DNA from: Bacteroidales bacterium
GTDB taxonomy: Bacteria > Bacteroidota > Bacteroidia > Bacteroidales > UBA10428
Length of the DNA stretch: 18,664 bases
Direction: 5' to 3'
Assembly (NCBI GenBank): GCA_030626465.1
Contig: DAOUOU010000028.1
Coordinates: forward strand, 1 to 18,664
Below the pieces are notes generated by a model that was not told the origin of the DNA, ran no database searches, and worked only from the letters and a program-made list of their open reading frames with translations. The stretch's first letter is position 1. Each line of letters opens with the position of its first letter. The translations under genes and the position numbers were made by a program. Of this stretch, positions 1 through 7,280 are shown one piece after another.

Positions 1-53
1 AAACAAAGTATAACCAGAACAATTGTAAAAATATATCTTACCAAATATTTCAT
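1..53 (-). CDS. Start of an exported protein, probably the DUF4292-type lipoprotein of the TPR/DUF4292/envC operon (partial)
   Basis: Only the first 17 codons are inside the window; the gene runs leftwards off the edge. The visible residues are MKYLVRYIFTIVLVILC: a short basic start and a hydrophobic core reaching a cysteine, as expected of a signal peptide and possibly a lipoprotein signal. The ATG overlaps the TGA of the preceding TPR reading frame (ATGA overlap), so the two are translationally coupled. In Bacteroidota a TPR protein is commonly followed by a DUF4292 lipoprotein and then an envC homologue, which is why I suggest DUF4292. That assignment is inference from context, because no diagnostic part of the protein is visible. 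Confidence 0.5.
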   Translation of the reverse strand, partial: MKYLVRYIFTIVLVILC

Positions 54-163
54 CTGCAATTTCTTCTTAATAGTTCCAATCTTTCATGTATTCCATATTC
101 GGAGTCAATATCAATAATTTTTTCCCACGCTTCAATTGCCTCTTCACACTTTTTCTGTTTTAC
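50..163 (-). CDS. C-terminal fragment of a TPR-repeat protein, 5' part cut off at a rearrangement junction
   Basis: On the minus strand a frame ends at a TGA at 50-52. Its last ~35 residues (QKKCEEAIEAWEKIIDIDS, then EYGIHERLELLRR) read as the second helix of a tetratricopeptide repeat plus a capping helix. The pattern EEAIEAWEKIIDID is the usual TPR helix B with its turn into the next unit. Upstream of about position 163 the same frame turns into hydrophobic nonsense that is merely the reverse complement of the plus-strand envC-like gene. The real TPR gene is therefore broken there. The fragment overlaps the next minus-strand gene by 4 bases (ATGA). Its role is unknown; TPRs are protein-protein interaction modules. 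The TPR call rests on one repeat only. Confidence 0.55.
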   Translation of the reverse strand, partial: VKQKKCEEAIEAWEKIIDIDSEYGIHERLELLRRNCR

Positions 164-170
164 AGGTAAA
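155..170. other. Probable inversion or assembly-chimera junction
   Basis: Left of this point the minus strand carries the end of a TPR gene and the start of an exported protein. Right of it the plus strand carries an envC-like gene without start codon or signal peptide. Inverting one segment whose ends lie inside the TPR gene and just after the envC signal peptide would create exactly this head-to-head arrangement from a normal collinear operon. The junction contains a small interrupted palindrome, CTGTTTTACAG (155-165). The exact breakpoint cannot be fixed from this sequence alone. Confidence 0.55.
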
Positions 171-1284
171 TGATAGGAATGAATTATTAAAGCGAAAGAG
201 AAAAATTGAACAGGAAATTGAGTTAACAAATAAATTGTTGGAGGATACAAGAGGTAAAAAGGAAAATACAGTTAATGAATTCAAATTGATAAGCAGAAAG
301 ATATATAATAGAAATAGAATAATAAAAGAATTAAATCGTGAAATAGAGGAAATTGAAAGAGAAAAAAAGGAGAATGAAAAAACGTTCGAATCATTAAAAA
401 ATGATTTGGCCAAGGTAAAAGATGAATATTCAAATTTGGTATACCATGCATTTAAAAACCGAAACAATAATTTAAATTTTATGTATTTGCTGGCATCGGA
501 GGATATTAACCAGTTTTATTTGAGATTTAAGTATTTACAGCAATATAAAGATTATAGAATTAAGCAAATTAATTTAATAAACAAACTAAATGAAGTAATT
601 GAAAAAAAGATTATAAAGCTTAATGAAAACAAAAAAGATAAAGTAAAATTGATTAATAGAAAGCTCACAGAAAGAGCAACTCTTAAAATGGAAATTGAGG
701 AAGCTGACATAATTATAAATACGCTTAAAAAAAAAGAATCTGTATTAATAAAAGAACTGGACGATAAGAAGCGTATTGCTAAAAGACTGGAGAAAGAAAT
801 AGAAGATTTAATTAAGGAAGAAACTAAGAGAAAAAAATTTAAATCATTAACACCTCAGGAAAGATTGATAACACTAGATTTTGAAAAAAATAGAGGAAGA
901 TTACCCTGGCCGACCGAGAGAGGCGTTATTACTGAATTTTTTGGAGAAAATAACCACCCAGTCATGAAGAACTTGAAAGTAAAAAATAATGGAATTGATA
1001 TATCTACCGTTCCAAACTCAAAAGTAAGAGCTTTATTCAAAGGCGAAGTTTCAAAAATATTCGCTATAAAAGGAGCTAATAGCACAGTGATCATAAGGCA
1101 TGGAAATTTCTTTACTGTTTATCATAATTTAATAAATGTTAGTGTAAAAGTTGGTGATATAGTAGAAACAAAACAAATAATTGGTATTGTTTATTCTGAT
1201 GTTAAAAGCGGTGAAACTATTATTCACTTGGAGATTTGGAAAGAACTCGAATTACAAAATCCATCAGAATGGTTAAGTAATTGA
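166..1284 (+). CDS. EnvC-like murein hydrolase activator (coiled coil plus degenerate LytM/M23 domain), 5'-truncated
   Basis: The protein resembles EnvC/NlpD-type activators, which work in the periplasm and switch on cell-wall amidases during septum splitting. Roughly the first 240 residues are a long Lys/Glu-rich coiled coil (from NDRNELLKRKRKIEQEIE onward). The C-terminal ~125 residues are a LytM fold (GRLPWPTERGVITEFFGEN, then NNGIDIS, IIRHGNFFTVYHNL, HLEIWKE and a final NPSEWLS). The zinc-binding HxxxD motif reads NGID with Asn for His, and the usual HxH is reduced to one His (IHLEIW). This suggests a non-catalytic activator, as in EnvC. The gene has no credible start: the open frame extends to a TTG at 136, but that part is antisense to the TPR fragment. 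The signal peptide expected of this family is missing. In this arrangement it may be unexpressed or unexported. Confidence 0.8.
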   Translation, partial: VNDRNELLKRKRKIEQEIELTNKLLEDTRGKKENTVNEFKLISRKIYNRNRIIKELNREIEEIEREKKENEKTFESLKNDLAKVKDEYSNLVYHAFKNRNNNLNFMYLLASEDINQFYLRFKYLQQYKDYRIKQINLINKLNEVIEKKIIKLNENKKDKVKLINRKLTERATLKMEIEEADIIINTLKKKESVLIKELDDKKRIAKRLEKEIEDLIKEETKRKKFKSLTPQERLITLDFEKNRGRLPWPTERGVITEFFGENNHPVMKNLKVKNNGIDISTVPNSKVRALFKGEVSKIFAIKGANSTVIIRHGNFFTVYHNLINVSVKVGDIVETKQIIGIVYSDVKSGETIIHLEIWKELELQNPSEWLSN

Positions 1285-1308
1285 TGTAAAATATTGAAAG
1301 ATTCATTG

Positions 1309-1316
1309 TAAATTTG
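1309..1316 (+). promoter_or_regulatory. Possible -7 promoter box (TAAATTTG) for the HATPase/ybeY genes
   Basis: TAAATTTG matches the Bacteroidota -7 consensus TAnnTTTG and lies about 100 bases upstream of the next start codon, in the 130-base gap after the envC-like gene. No TTTG at the right spacing is visible upstream. In such AT-rich DNA a chance match is quite possible. Confidence 0.25.
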
Positions 1317-1414
1317 TAACGGTTTAAAGAAATTCGTTGTAAAAAAAAATTGCTATGGTAACATTATCTCTTTAATTTAGTATAATCGGATGACAGAATA
1401 ATCTTTAACTAATA

Positions 1415-1813
1415 ATGAAAAAAGTGATAAAAATACCATCGAAAATTGAAAACCTAAGGAAAGTTGAAAAAATTATAGATGAAATTTCTGATGATTTTCA
1501 TATTGGAGAAGATTTGTATGGTAATATCCTTATTGCTGCACTGGAAGCGGCAAATAATGCTATTATGCATGGTAACAGATTAAATGAAGAAAAGAATGTC
1601 ACAATTTCATTTAGTTTAGAAGAAAAGAAATTGAATGTGAAGGTTGATGACGAGGGAAAAGGTTTCGATTTCGAGAATGTTCCTGACCCGACTGCTCCGG
1701 AAAATTTGGAAAATGTTAATGGGAGAGGCATATTTTTAATGGAAAAATTGTCGGATAATATCAAATTTAGCAGGAACGGAGCCACAGTGGAACTTGAATT
1801 TAACATGAAATAA
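1415..1813 (+). CDS. RsbW-like HATPase (anti-sigma regulatory factor / serine kinase family)
   Basis: A 132-residue stand-alone GHKL ATPase domain. The N-box is EAANNAIMHGN (residues ~44-54), the G1 box DEGKGFD (~79-85) and the G2 box GRGIFLM (~103-109). No sensor, dimerisation or receiver domain is attached. This architecture is that of RsbW/SpoIIAB-type proteins, which bind an alternative sigma factor or phosphorylate an anti-sigma-factor antagonist in the cytoplasm. No antagonist (STAS) or sigma gene is adjacent, so the partner is unknown. The gene starts at an ATG and ends one base before the TTG start of ybeY, so the two are very likely co-transcribed. An HATPase followed by ybeY and mnmG is an arrangement I associate with Bacteroidota. 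The family is clear; the physiological role is not. Confidence 0.85.
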   Translation: MKKVIKIPSKIENLRKVEKIIDEISDDFHIGEDLYGNILIAALEAANNAIMHGNRLNEEKNVTISFSLEEKKLNVKVDDEGKGFDFENVPDPTAPENLENVNGRGIFLMEKLSDNIKFSRNGATVELEFNMK

Positions 1814-1814
1814 G

Positions 1815-2234
1815 TTGATTATAAATTTTTATGTTCAAGTTGCTGAATTTCAATTAGATAACACAATTCTATATAAAGAATGGCTAAACAAGATCGCCGG
1901 GCAGGAAGAAAAAGTAATAAAGGAAATTGATTATATATTTGTTGACGATATTTCGATCGTTAGTATCAATAAGAGATATTTACATCATAACTACCCAACA
2001 GACATTATCGCCTTCGACAATTCTTATTTGAATACTGTTTCAGGAGAAATATATGTTTGTGTACCTGCAATAAAGAGAAATGCAAATATATATTCGAAAG
2101 GGAATTTCATAATGGAATTGAATCGTGTATTGGTACATGGGTTGCTGCATTTATTAGGGTATAGAGATAAAACCATTGAGCAAAGGGAGATAATGCACGA
2201 AAAGGAAGATTGCTATCTAAAGTATTTAGAATGA
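1815..2234 (+). CDS. ybeY: Endoribonuclease YbeY (rRNA maturation RNase)
   Basis: YbeY is a metal-dependent single-strand endoribonuclease needed for 16S rRNA 3'-end maturation and ribosome quality control. The signature helix HGLLHLLGYRDK is at residues ~108-119. It supplies two histidine ligands, and the usual third His (GxDH) is replaced by Arg-Asp-Lys, a form common in Bacteroidota. It is followed by the conserved IMHEKED. Upstream are PTDIIAFD (~61-68) and GEIYVC (~77-82), also typical. The length of 139 residues is normal. The start is a TTG one base after the previous stop. A nearby ATG at 1831 is out of frame, and the N-terminus MIINFYVQ aligns with the usual family start, so the TTG with translational coupling is the best choice. 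Confidence 0.92.
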   Translation: MIINFYVQVAEFQLDNTILYKEWLNKIAGQEEKVIKEIDYIFVDDISIVSINKRYLHHNYPTDIIAFDNSYLNTVSGEIYVCVPAIKRNANIYSKGNFIMELNRVLVHGLLHLLGYRDKTIEQREIMHEKEDCYLKYLE

Positions 2235-2255
2235 GTATAAATATGTAATTCATAG

Positions 2256-2263
2256 TATATTTG
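2256..2263 (+). promoter_or_regulatory. Probable -7 promoter box (TATATTTG) for mnmG
   Basis: TATATTTG fits TAnnTTTG exactly and sits in the 43-base gap between ybeY and mnmG, 14 bases before the mnmG ATG. Transcription would begin near 2268-2270, giving a leader of about 10 bases. No clear TTTG -33 box is present, so mnmG may also be read through from ybeY. Confidence 0.4.
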
Positions 2264-2277
2264 CAAAAAATTTTTAG

Positions 2278-4140
2278 ATGTATGATGTTATAGTTGTTGG
2301 AGCCGGGCATGCCGGAAGTGAAGCTGCATCAGCAGCTGCTATTCTGGGAAGTAAGGTTTTGCTGATTACCATGGATATGACAAAAATTGCGCAAATGTCG
2401 TGCAATCCTGCTATGGGAGGCATCGCAAAGGGGCAGATTATCAGGGAAATTGATGCTTTGGGAGGATTTAGCGGCATAGTTACTGATAGAAGCATGATTC
2501 AATTCCGAATGCTCAATAGAAGCAAAGGACCGGCAATGTGGAGCCCCAGAGCACAGTGTGATAGATTTATATTTTCATTAGAATGGAGAAAAGTACTGGA
2601 GAGTAATAAAAACATTGATTTTTGGCAAGACAGTGTAAACGAGCTTATTATAAAAAGGAAAGCAATAGCCGGCGTTAGAACTAGGCTTGGAGTTGAGTTT
2701 TTTTCAAAAACTGTGGTTCTTACGAATGGAACATTTGAAAATGGAATTATTCATATTGGGAAGACAAAACTAAAAGGAGGAAGAATATCAGAATCTCCTT
2801 CAAAGGGTATTTCATCACAATTGTATGATTTGGGATTTGAAGTTGGGCGTATGAAAACTGGCACGCCTGCAAGGATAGACGGAAGAACTATCAATTTTAA
2901 TGTATTGGAGGAGCAAAAGGGAGATATTGAAGGAGGGAATTTTTCTTTCCTGGCAAGAGAAAAAATAACAACTAATAAAAGTTGTTATATTACATATACA
3001 AACAAGAAAGTGCATGATGTATTGAAGGAAGGTTTTCAGGATTCTCCATTGTATAACGGCACCATAAAAGGAATAGGACCGAGATATTGTCCGAGCATAG
3101 AAGATAAAATTGTAACTTTTTCAGAACGGGATAAACACCAGCTTTTTTTAGAACCTGAGGGTGAAAATACTATTGAATACTATATTAACGGTTTTGCATC
3201 CAGTCTGCCATTGAAAACTCAATTAAAAGCATTAAGGAATATATCAGGACTGGAAAAGGTAAACATTTTCAGGCCAGGTTATGCGATTGAATACGATTAT
3301 TATCCTCCAACACAATTGCGATACAGCCTGGAGACAAGGAAAATAAAGAATTTATTTTTCGCAGGTCAAATAAATGGCACGACAGGATATGAGGAGGCTG
3401 GAGGGCAGGGATTAATGGCAGGAATAAATGCTCATAATAGAGCGAATAATTTAGAAGAATTTATATTGAATAGAGATGAATCTTATATTGGTGTATTAAT
3501 AGATGATCTGGTATCGAAAGGAGTTGATGAACCATATAGAATGTTTACTTCAAGAGCAGAATATAGAATCTTACTAAGACAGGATAATTGTGATGAGAGG
3601 TTAACAAGGAAGGCTCATGAAATTGGCTTGGCAAAAGGAAATAGGTACGATCTGGTTAACAAAAAAATTAGAGAGAAAGAAGCAATAATTAAATTTCTGG
3701 AAGATTATAGTATAGAACCGCAAGAAATAAACATTTTTCTGGAAAAGAATCGTGAATCAGTAATTAAGCAAAAGGTCAAATTAATTGATATAGCAAAGCG
3801 ACCACAAATATCCTTAAAAGAATTAAGTGATACAGTAAATAGTTTTAAGCAATTGATAGAAAGCATGAGCTCCAATGCGGATGATTTAACAGAAAGCATC
3901 GAAATTGAACTAAAATACAGTGGTTATATAGAAAGAGAGAAGCAAATTGCAAATAAAATTAGTCGGTTGGGAAGAATAAAAATTTATAAAGGCTTAGATT
4001 ACAATAAGATGACTTCAATAAGCACAGAAGGAAGACAAAAATTGATTTCAAAAAAGCCTGAAACCATAGGACAGGCTTCAAGAATCCCCGGAGTTTCGCC
4101 GTCAGATATTAGTGTTTTATTAGTACACATAGGTCGATAA
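2278..4140 (+). CDS. mnmG: MnmG (GidA), FAD-dependent tRNA U34 carboxymethylaminomethyl-modification enzyme
   Basis: MnmG acts with the GTPase MnmE, using FAD, NADH and methylene-THF, to place the cmnm group on U34 of tRNAs reading two-family-box codons. At 620 residues it has the family's usual length. The FAD-binding Rossmann motif GAGHAGSEAA is at residues 8-17, followed by MSCNPAMGGIAKG with the conserved Cys (~42). The motif RYCPSIEDKIVTF in the middle carries the second conserved Cys, and AGQINGTTGYEEAGGQG is the FAD-contacting segment. The C-terminal helical domain, which binds MnmE and tRNA, ends with the conserved IPGVSPSDISVLLVHIGR. The ATG start is unambiguous. mnmE is not in the window. 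uvrC follows after 35 bases that contain a parS site. mnmG lies near oriC in many bacteria, which agrees with that site. Confidence 0.97.
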   Translation: MYDVIVVGAGHAGSEAASAAAILGSKVLLITMDMTKIAQMSCNPAMGGIAKGQIIREIDALGGFSGIVTDRSMIQFRMLNRSKGPAMWSPRAQCDRFIFSLEWRKVLESNKNIDFWQDSVNELIIKRKAIAGVRTRLGVEFFSKTVVLTNGTFENGIIHIGKTKLKGGRISESPSKGISSQLYDLGFEVGRMKTGTPARIDGRTINFNVLEEQKGDIEGGNFSFLAREKITTNKSCYITYTNKKVHDVLKEGFQDSPLYNGTIKGIGPRYCPSIEDKIVTFSERDKHQLFLEPEGENTIEYYINGFASSLPLKTQLKALRNISGLEKVNIFRPGYAIEYDYYPPTQLRYSLETRKIKNLFFAGQINGTTGYEEAGGQGLMAGINAHNRANNLEEFILNRDESYIGVLIDDLVSKGVDEPYRMFTSRAEYRILLRQDNCDERLTRKAHEIGLAKGNRYDLVNKKIREKEAIIKFLEDYSIEPQEINIFLEKNRESVIKQKVKLIDIAKRPQISLKELSDTVNSFKQLIESMSSNADDLTESIEIELKYSGYIEREKQIANKISRLGRIKIYKGLDYNKMTSISTEGRQKLISKKPETIGQASRIPGVSPSDISVLLVHIGR

Positions 4141-4148
4141 ACAATAAA

Positions 4149-4164
4149 TGTTCCACGTGGAACA
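4149..4164. promoter_or_regulatory. parS: parS centromere site (ParB binding), perfect 16-bp palindrome
   Basis: TGTTCCACGTGGAACA is a perfect palindrome. It differs from the canonical parS TGTTTCACGTGAAACA only by the symmetric change T5->C / A12->G, a variant known from other bacteria such as Pseudomonas. It fills the short gap between mnmG and uvrC. ParB loads on such sites and spreads, and with ParA and SMC segregates the origin region. The site is directly visible; its function here is inferred from the consensus. Confidence 0.88.
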
Positions 4165-4175
4165 CATAGCTTGAA

Positions 4176-5972
4176 ATGAGCGATCTAAAAAAAGTTATAA
4201 ATAGTATGCCAAATTCTCCTGGCGTTTATCAATTTATTGGCAGGAATGGAAAAATTCTTTATGTTGGGAAAGCAAAAAAATTAAAAAGCAGGGTATCTTC
4301 TTACTTCAGTAAAAAAAAGCAAGAATCATTTAAAACAAGAATTCTTACAAAGCAAGTAACAGATATAAAACATATTGTTGTAGAAAATGAATCGGATGCG
4401 CTTTTGTTAGAAAACAATTTAATTAAAAAAATTCAACCAAAATATAATGTTTTATTAAAAGATGATAAAACTTTTCCATGGATTTGTATAAAAAATGAAT
4501 CTTTCCCAAGAATTTTCTCAACCAGAAAACTCACAAAGGACGGCTCAGAATATTTTGGGCCGTATACTTCAGCTTTTATGGTAAAGACACTGTTGAATTT
4601 AGTAAGGCAGATTTATCAGATAAGAACGTGCAGCTATAGTCTTACTTCTGAAAATATCAAAAACAAAAAATATCAAAAATGCCTCGAATATCATATTGGC
4701 AATTGTAGGGGACCTTGTGAGGGATTACAGACAAATAAAGAGTATCAAAATTCTATTGTTCAGATAAGAAAGATACTAAAGGGGAATTTACAGGAGGTTA
4801 TTCTTCATCTAAAAACTATAATGCAAGATTTATCCAGGAAATACAAATTTGAAGAAGCGGAAAATATTAAACAGAAAATTCTTTTACTGGAACGGTATAA
4901 AAGCAAGTCAACTATAGTAAATCCTAAACTGAACAATATAGATGTTTTTAGTTTCGTAGAGGAAGACAACAGAGCCTTTGTCAATTTTCTAAAAGTAATA
5001 AATGGGGCAATTGTTCAGTCGCATACCATTGAATTGCTAAAACGCCTCGATGAACAACCTGAAGAATTATTATTATTTGCCATAATTGATATCAGAGAAA
5101 AAATTGATTCAAATGCCCTGGAATTACTAGTTCCTTTCATTCCAATTCAAGATCTTGAAAATATAAAATACATTGTTCCAAAAAAGGGAGATAAGAAAAA
5201 ATTGCTGGAACTATCAGTGAGAAATGCAAAGCAATTCAGGATTCAAAAACAAAGAATAAATGAAAAAAGCAAGTATGGAGTTAAAACGGAGAAACTATTA
5301 CAAAAAGTTAAAGATGATTTACAACTGACAGAAATTCCAAAAAGAATAGAGTGTTTTGACAATTCGAATATTCAGGGCGCAAATCCGGTTGCATCATGTG
5401 TTGTATTTTTAAATGGAAAGCCGGCTAAGAAGGAATATCGGCATTTTAATATTAAAACTGTGAAAGGATCTAATGATTATGCTTCAATGGAAGAGATTGT
5501 TTTCAGGCGATACAAACGTTTGTTAGATGAAAATAAAAACCTTCCCCAGTTAATCATTATTGACGGAGGGAAGGGACAACTCCATTCAGCTGTGAAAAGC
5601 CTTGAAAAATTAGATTTGTACAAGAAAATACCAATTATAGGTATAGCAAAAAGGCTTGAAGAAATTTTTTTTCACAACGATTCAATTCCAATATACATCG
5701 ATAAAAACTCTTCAACTTTAAAATTGATACAAAACTTAAGGAATGAAGCACATAGATTTGGGATTGAGTTTCATCGTTCCAAGCGATCTTCTGCTATGAT
5801 AAAAAATAGTCTCGAAGATATTAAAGGTGTAGGAAAAGCATCGATAGAGAAATTGATGAGAGCATTTAAGTCTGTTGATACTCTAAAAACAAAAAGACAA
5901 GATGAAATTGCCGTAATTGTTGGTAAACGCATAGCATCAATAGTATACCAGGCTATGAAAACTGGAAATTAG
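4176..5972 (+). CDS. uvrC: UvrC, excinuclease ABC nuclease subunit
   Basis: UvrC makes both incisions in nucleotide excision repair once UvrB has verified the lesion. The GIY-YIG nuclease domain is at ~14-90 (SPGVYQFIGRNGKILYVGKAKKLKSR), with the residues for the 3' incision. A cysteine group (C-x16-C-x7-C-x3-C, around residues 152-182) matches the Fe-S cluster site of UvrC proteins. A UVR/UvrB-binding helix pair lies near 205-235. The RNase H-like domain for the 5' incision starts at ~390 (ECFDNSNIQGANPVAS, then IIIDGGKGQL). The C-terminal HhH region contains IKGVGKASIEKLMRAF (~548). The length of 598 residues is normal. The gene starts at an ATG 11 bases after the parS site, is probably co-transcribed with mnmG, and overlaps the convergent prenyl synthase by 4 bases at the 3' ends. 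Confidence 0.96.
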   Translation: MSDLKKVINSMPNSPGVYQFIGRNGKILYVGKAKKLKSRVSSYFSKKKQESFKTRILTKQVTDIKHIVVENESDALLLENNLIKKIQPKYNVLLKDDKTFPWICIKNESFPRIFSTRKLTKDGSEYFGPYTSAFMVKTLLNLVRQIYQIRTCSYSLTSENIKNKKYQKCLEYHIGNCRGPCEGLQTNKEYQNSIVQIRKILKGNLQEVILHLKTIMQDLSRKYKFEEAENIKQKILLLERYKSKSTIVNPKLNNIDVFSFVEEDNRAFVNFLKVINGAIVQSHTIELLKRLDEQPEELLLFAIIDIREKIDSNALELLVPFIPIQDLENIKYIVPKKGDKKKLLELSVRNAKQFRIQKQRINEKSKYGVKTEKLLQKVKDDLQLTEIPKRIECFDNSNIQGANPVASCVVFLNGKPAKKEYRHFNIKTVKGSNDYASMEEIVFRRYKRLLDENKNLPQLIIIDGGKGQLHSAVKSLEKLDLYKKIPIIGIAKRLEEIFFHNDSIPIYIDKNSSTLKLIQNLRNEAHRFGIEFHRSKRSSAMIKNSLEDIKGVGKASIEKLMRAFKSVDTLKTKRQDEIAVIVGKRIASIVYQAMKTGN

Positions 5973-6943
5973 TTTTTTCTTTCAACAATAAAATTTACTA
6001 ATACACTCAAAGATTTCAATGCTTCGTTTGATTTGAAGTTATTTAGAATATTAAGTGCCTCATCGCGATATTCGTACATTCTTTTCTTCGCATACTCCAA
6101 ACCGCCTTTTTCATGAACAAAATTATATATCTTATTGTGAGTCAATCGTTTAGATGATTTTCTATTGATCAGTTTTAGCACTTCTTTTCGTTCGGAAGGG
6201 CTTGCTTTCGCAAGTGAAGCAATCAAGGGAATTGTTAATTTTTTCTCCTGAATATCATTTCCTCTCGGTTTTCCAGTAATGGTAGTTTTTTCATAATCAA
6301 ATAAATCATCCTTTATCTGAAAAGCCATACCGATTTTTATGCCAAAATCTTTCATTTGATTTATTATCGTATTATCAGCTGTAACAGAACGCGCACCGCT
6401 TGCTGTACAAGATGCAATAAGTGCGGCGGTTTTTTTTCTAATGATTTCAAAATACTCTTCTTCACTAATATTTAGTTTTCTGGATTTTTGAATTTGCAAT
6501 AACTCACCTTCACTCATCTCTTTTACTGCTTCTGAGACGATTTCTAAAATTTTATATTCTTTGTTCTCGACAGAGATAAGTAAACCTTTTGCCAGCAAAT
6601 AATCACCAAGAAGAACGGCAATTTTGGATTTCCACAATGCATTTATTGAAAGAAAACCTCTTCTTTCATACGAATCATCAACAACATCATCGTGAATCAA
6701 TGTTGCGGTATGCAGCAATTCAATAAGCGTAGCAGCTGTATAAGTGGAAGAATTAACCTCTCCGATCATTTTTGCAGTAAGAAATACAAACAAAGGGCGT
6801 ATTTGTTTCCCTTTGCGTTTGAGTACATAGTTTGTGATGATATCGAGAAGAGGAACTTTCGATTTCATCGTTTTTGAAAACAATAAATTAAACCTGGAAA
6901 GATCTTCTGATACGGGTGATTTTATTTTAGTCAATTGTCCCAT
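5969..6943 (-). CDS. Long-chain polyprenyl diphosphate synthase (octaprenyl-type, IspB/IspA family)
   Basis: A trans-prenyltransferase that extends farnesyl-PP with isopentenyl-PP to make the side chain of respiratory quinones, most likely menaquinone in this lineage. The substrate-binding KGKQIRP is at residues 44-50. The first aspartate-rich motif, DDVVD (85-89), sits in HTATLIHDDVVDDSYERRG, and the second is QIKDDLFDY (210-217). The residues just before the first motif are small (Ala, Thr), with no bulky aromatic, which in this family goes with long-chain products. The exact chain length cannot be read from the sequence. The start is the ATG at 6943; an in-frame stop lies a few codons upstream. 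The gene is convergent with uvrC and divergent from the ArsR-type gene. Confidence 0.92.
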   Translation of the reverse strand: MGQLTKIKSPVSEDLSRFNLLFSKTMKSKVPLLDIITNYVLKRKGKQIRPLFVFLTAKMIGEVNSSTYTAATLIELLHTATLIHDDVVDDSYERRGFLSINALWKSKIAVLLGDYLLAKGLLISVENKEYKILEIVSEAVKEMSEGELLQIQKSRKLNISEEEYFEIIRKKTAALIASCTASGARSVTADNTIINQMKDFGIKIGMAFQIKDDLFDYEKTTITGKPRGNDIQEKKLTIPLIASLAKASPSERKEVLKLINRKSSKRLTHNKIYNFVHEKGGLEYAKKRMYEYRDEALNILNNFKSNEALKSLSVLVNFIVERKN

Positions 6944-7280
6944 TTCATTAGCATTTCATGTCTCTAAAGATATTCAAAATTGTTATTCCATTGCTAATTC
7001 TTGTACTATTAGAAGATAATCAAATTATCTGCTTACTTTTTGAATAATGCTATATTTAAGCATAAATATTTAAATATCAGTACTTTAATATATAATATTG
7101 TATATTTTAAAAGCTTTAGAATCAAAAATTTTACAAATTTTGACCGGCAGGTATTAAATTAAGCATTATTCTTTTCTGAACTTATCCGGCCCTGTTCAAA
7201 ATGAGCAATATTTGATTTATAAAAAATAAATCTAAGAAAACAAATGTAGAATATTAATATATTTGCATAATTAAATATGT
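6944..7280. other. 337-bp AT-rich divergent intergenic region
   Basis: This gap separates the leftward prenyl synthase from the rightward ArsR-type gene, so both promoters should lie in it. Visible are a 7-bp inverted repeat, AGATAAT-CAA-ATTATCT (7014-7030), on the prenyl-synthase side; an imperfect dyad, TGTTCA-AAA-TGAGCA (7193-7207), on the ArsR side; and a -7 box (7258-7265). No tRNA, riboswitch-like structure or convincing small gene was seen. Confidence 0.5.
7258..7265 (+). promoter_or_regulatory. Probable -7 promoter box (TATATTTG) for the ArsR-family gene
   Basis: TATATTTG fits TAnnTTTG and lies 15 bases before the first candidate ATG (7281). No matching -33 TTTG was found at 19-21 bases. 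An imperfect dyad about 50 bases upstream (7193-7207) could be an autoregulatory operator, which is only a guess. Confidence 0.4.

Noticed and set aside
136..165. TTG-initiated N-terminus for the envC-like protein (MPLHTFSVLQ)
   Set aside because: It is antisense to a TPR-like coding tail, has no signal peptide and no ATG, and therefore looks like a product of the junction and not a native start.
7014..7030. Inverted repeat AGATAAT-CAA-ATTATCT as a terminator or operator
   Set aside because: It is AT-only apart from one G-C pair, lies between divergent genes where no terminator is needed, and matches no operator family I can name.
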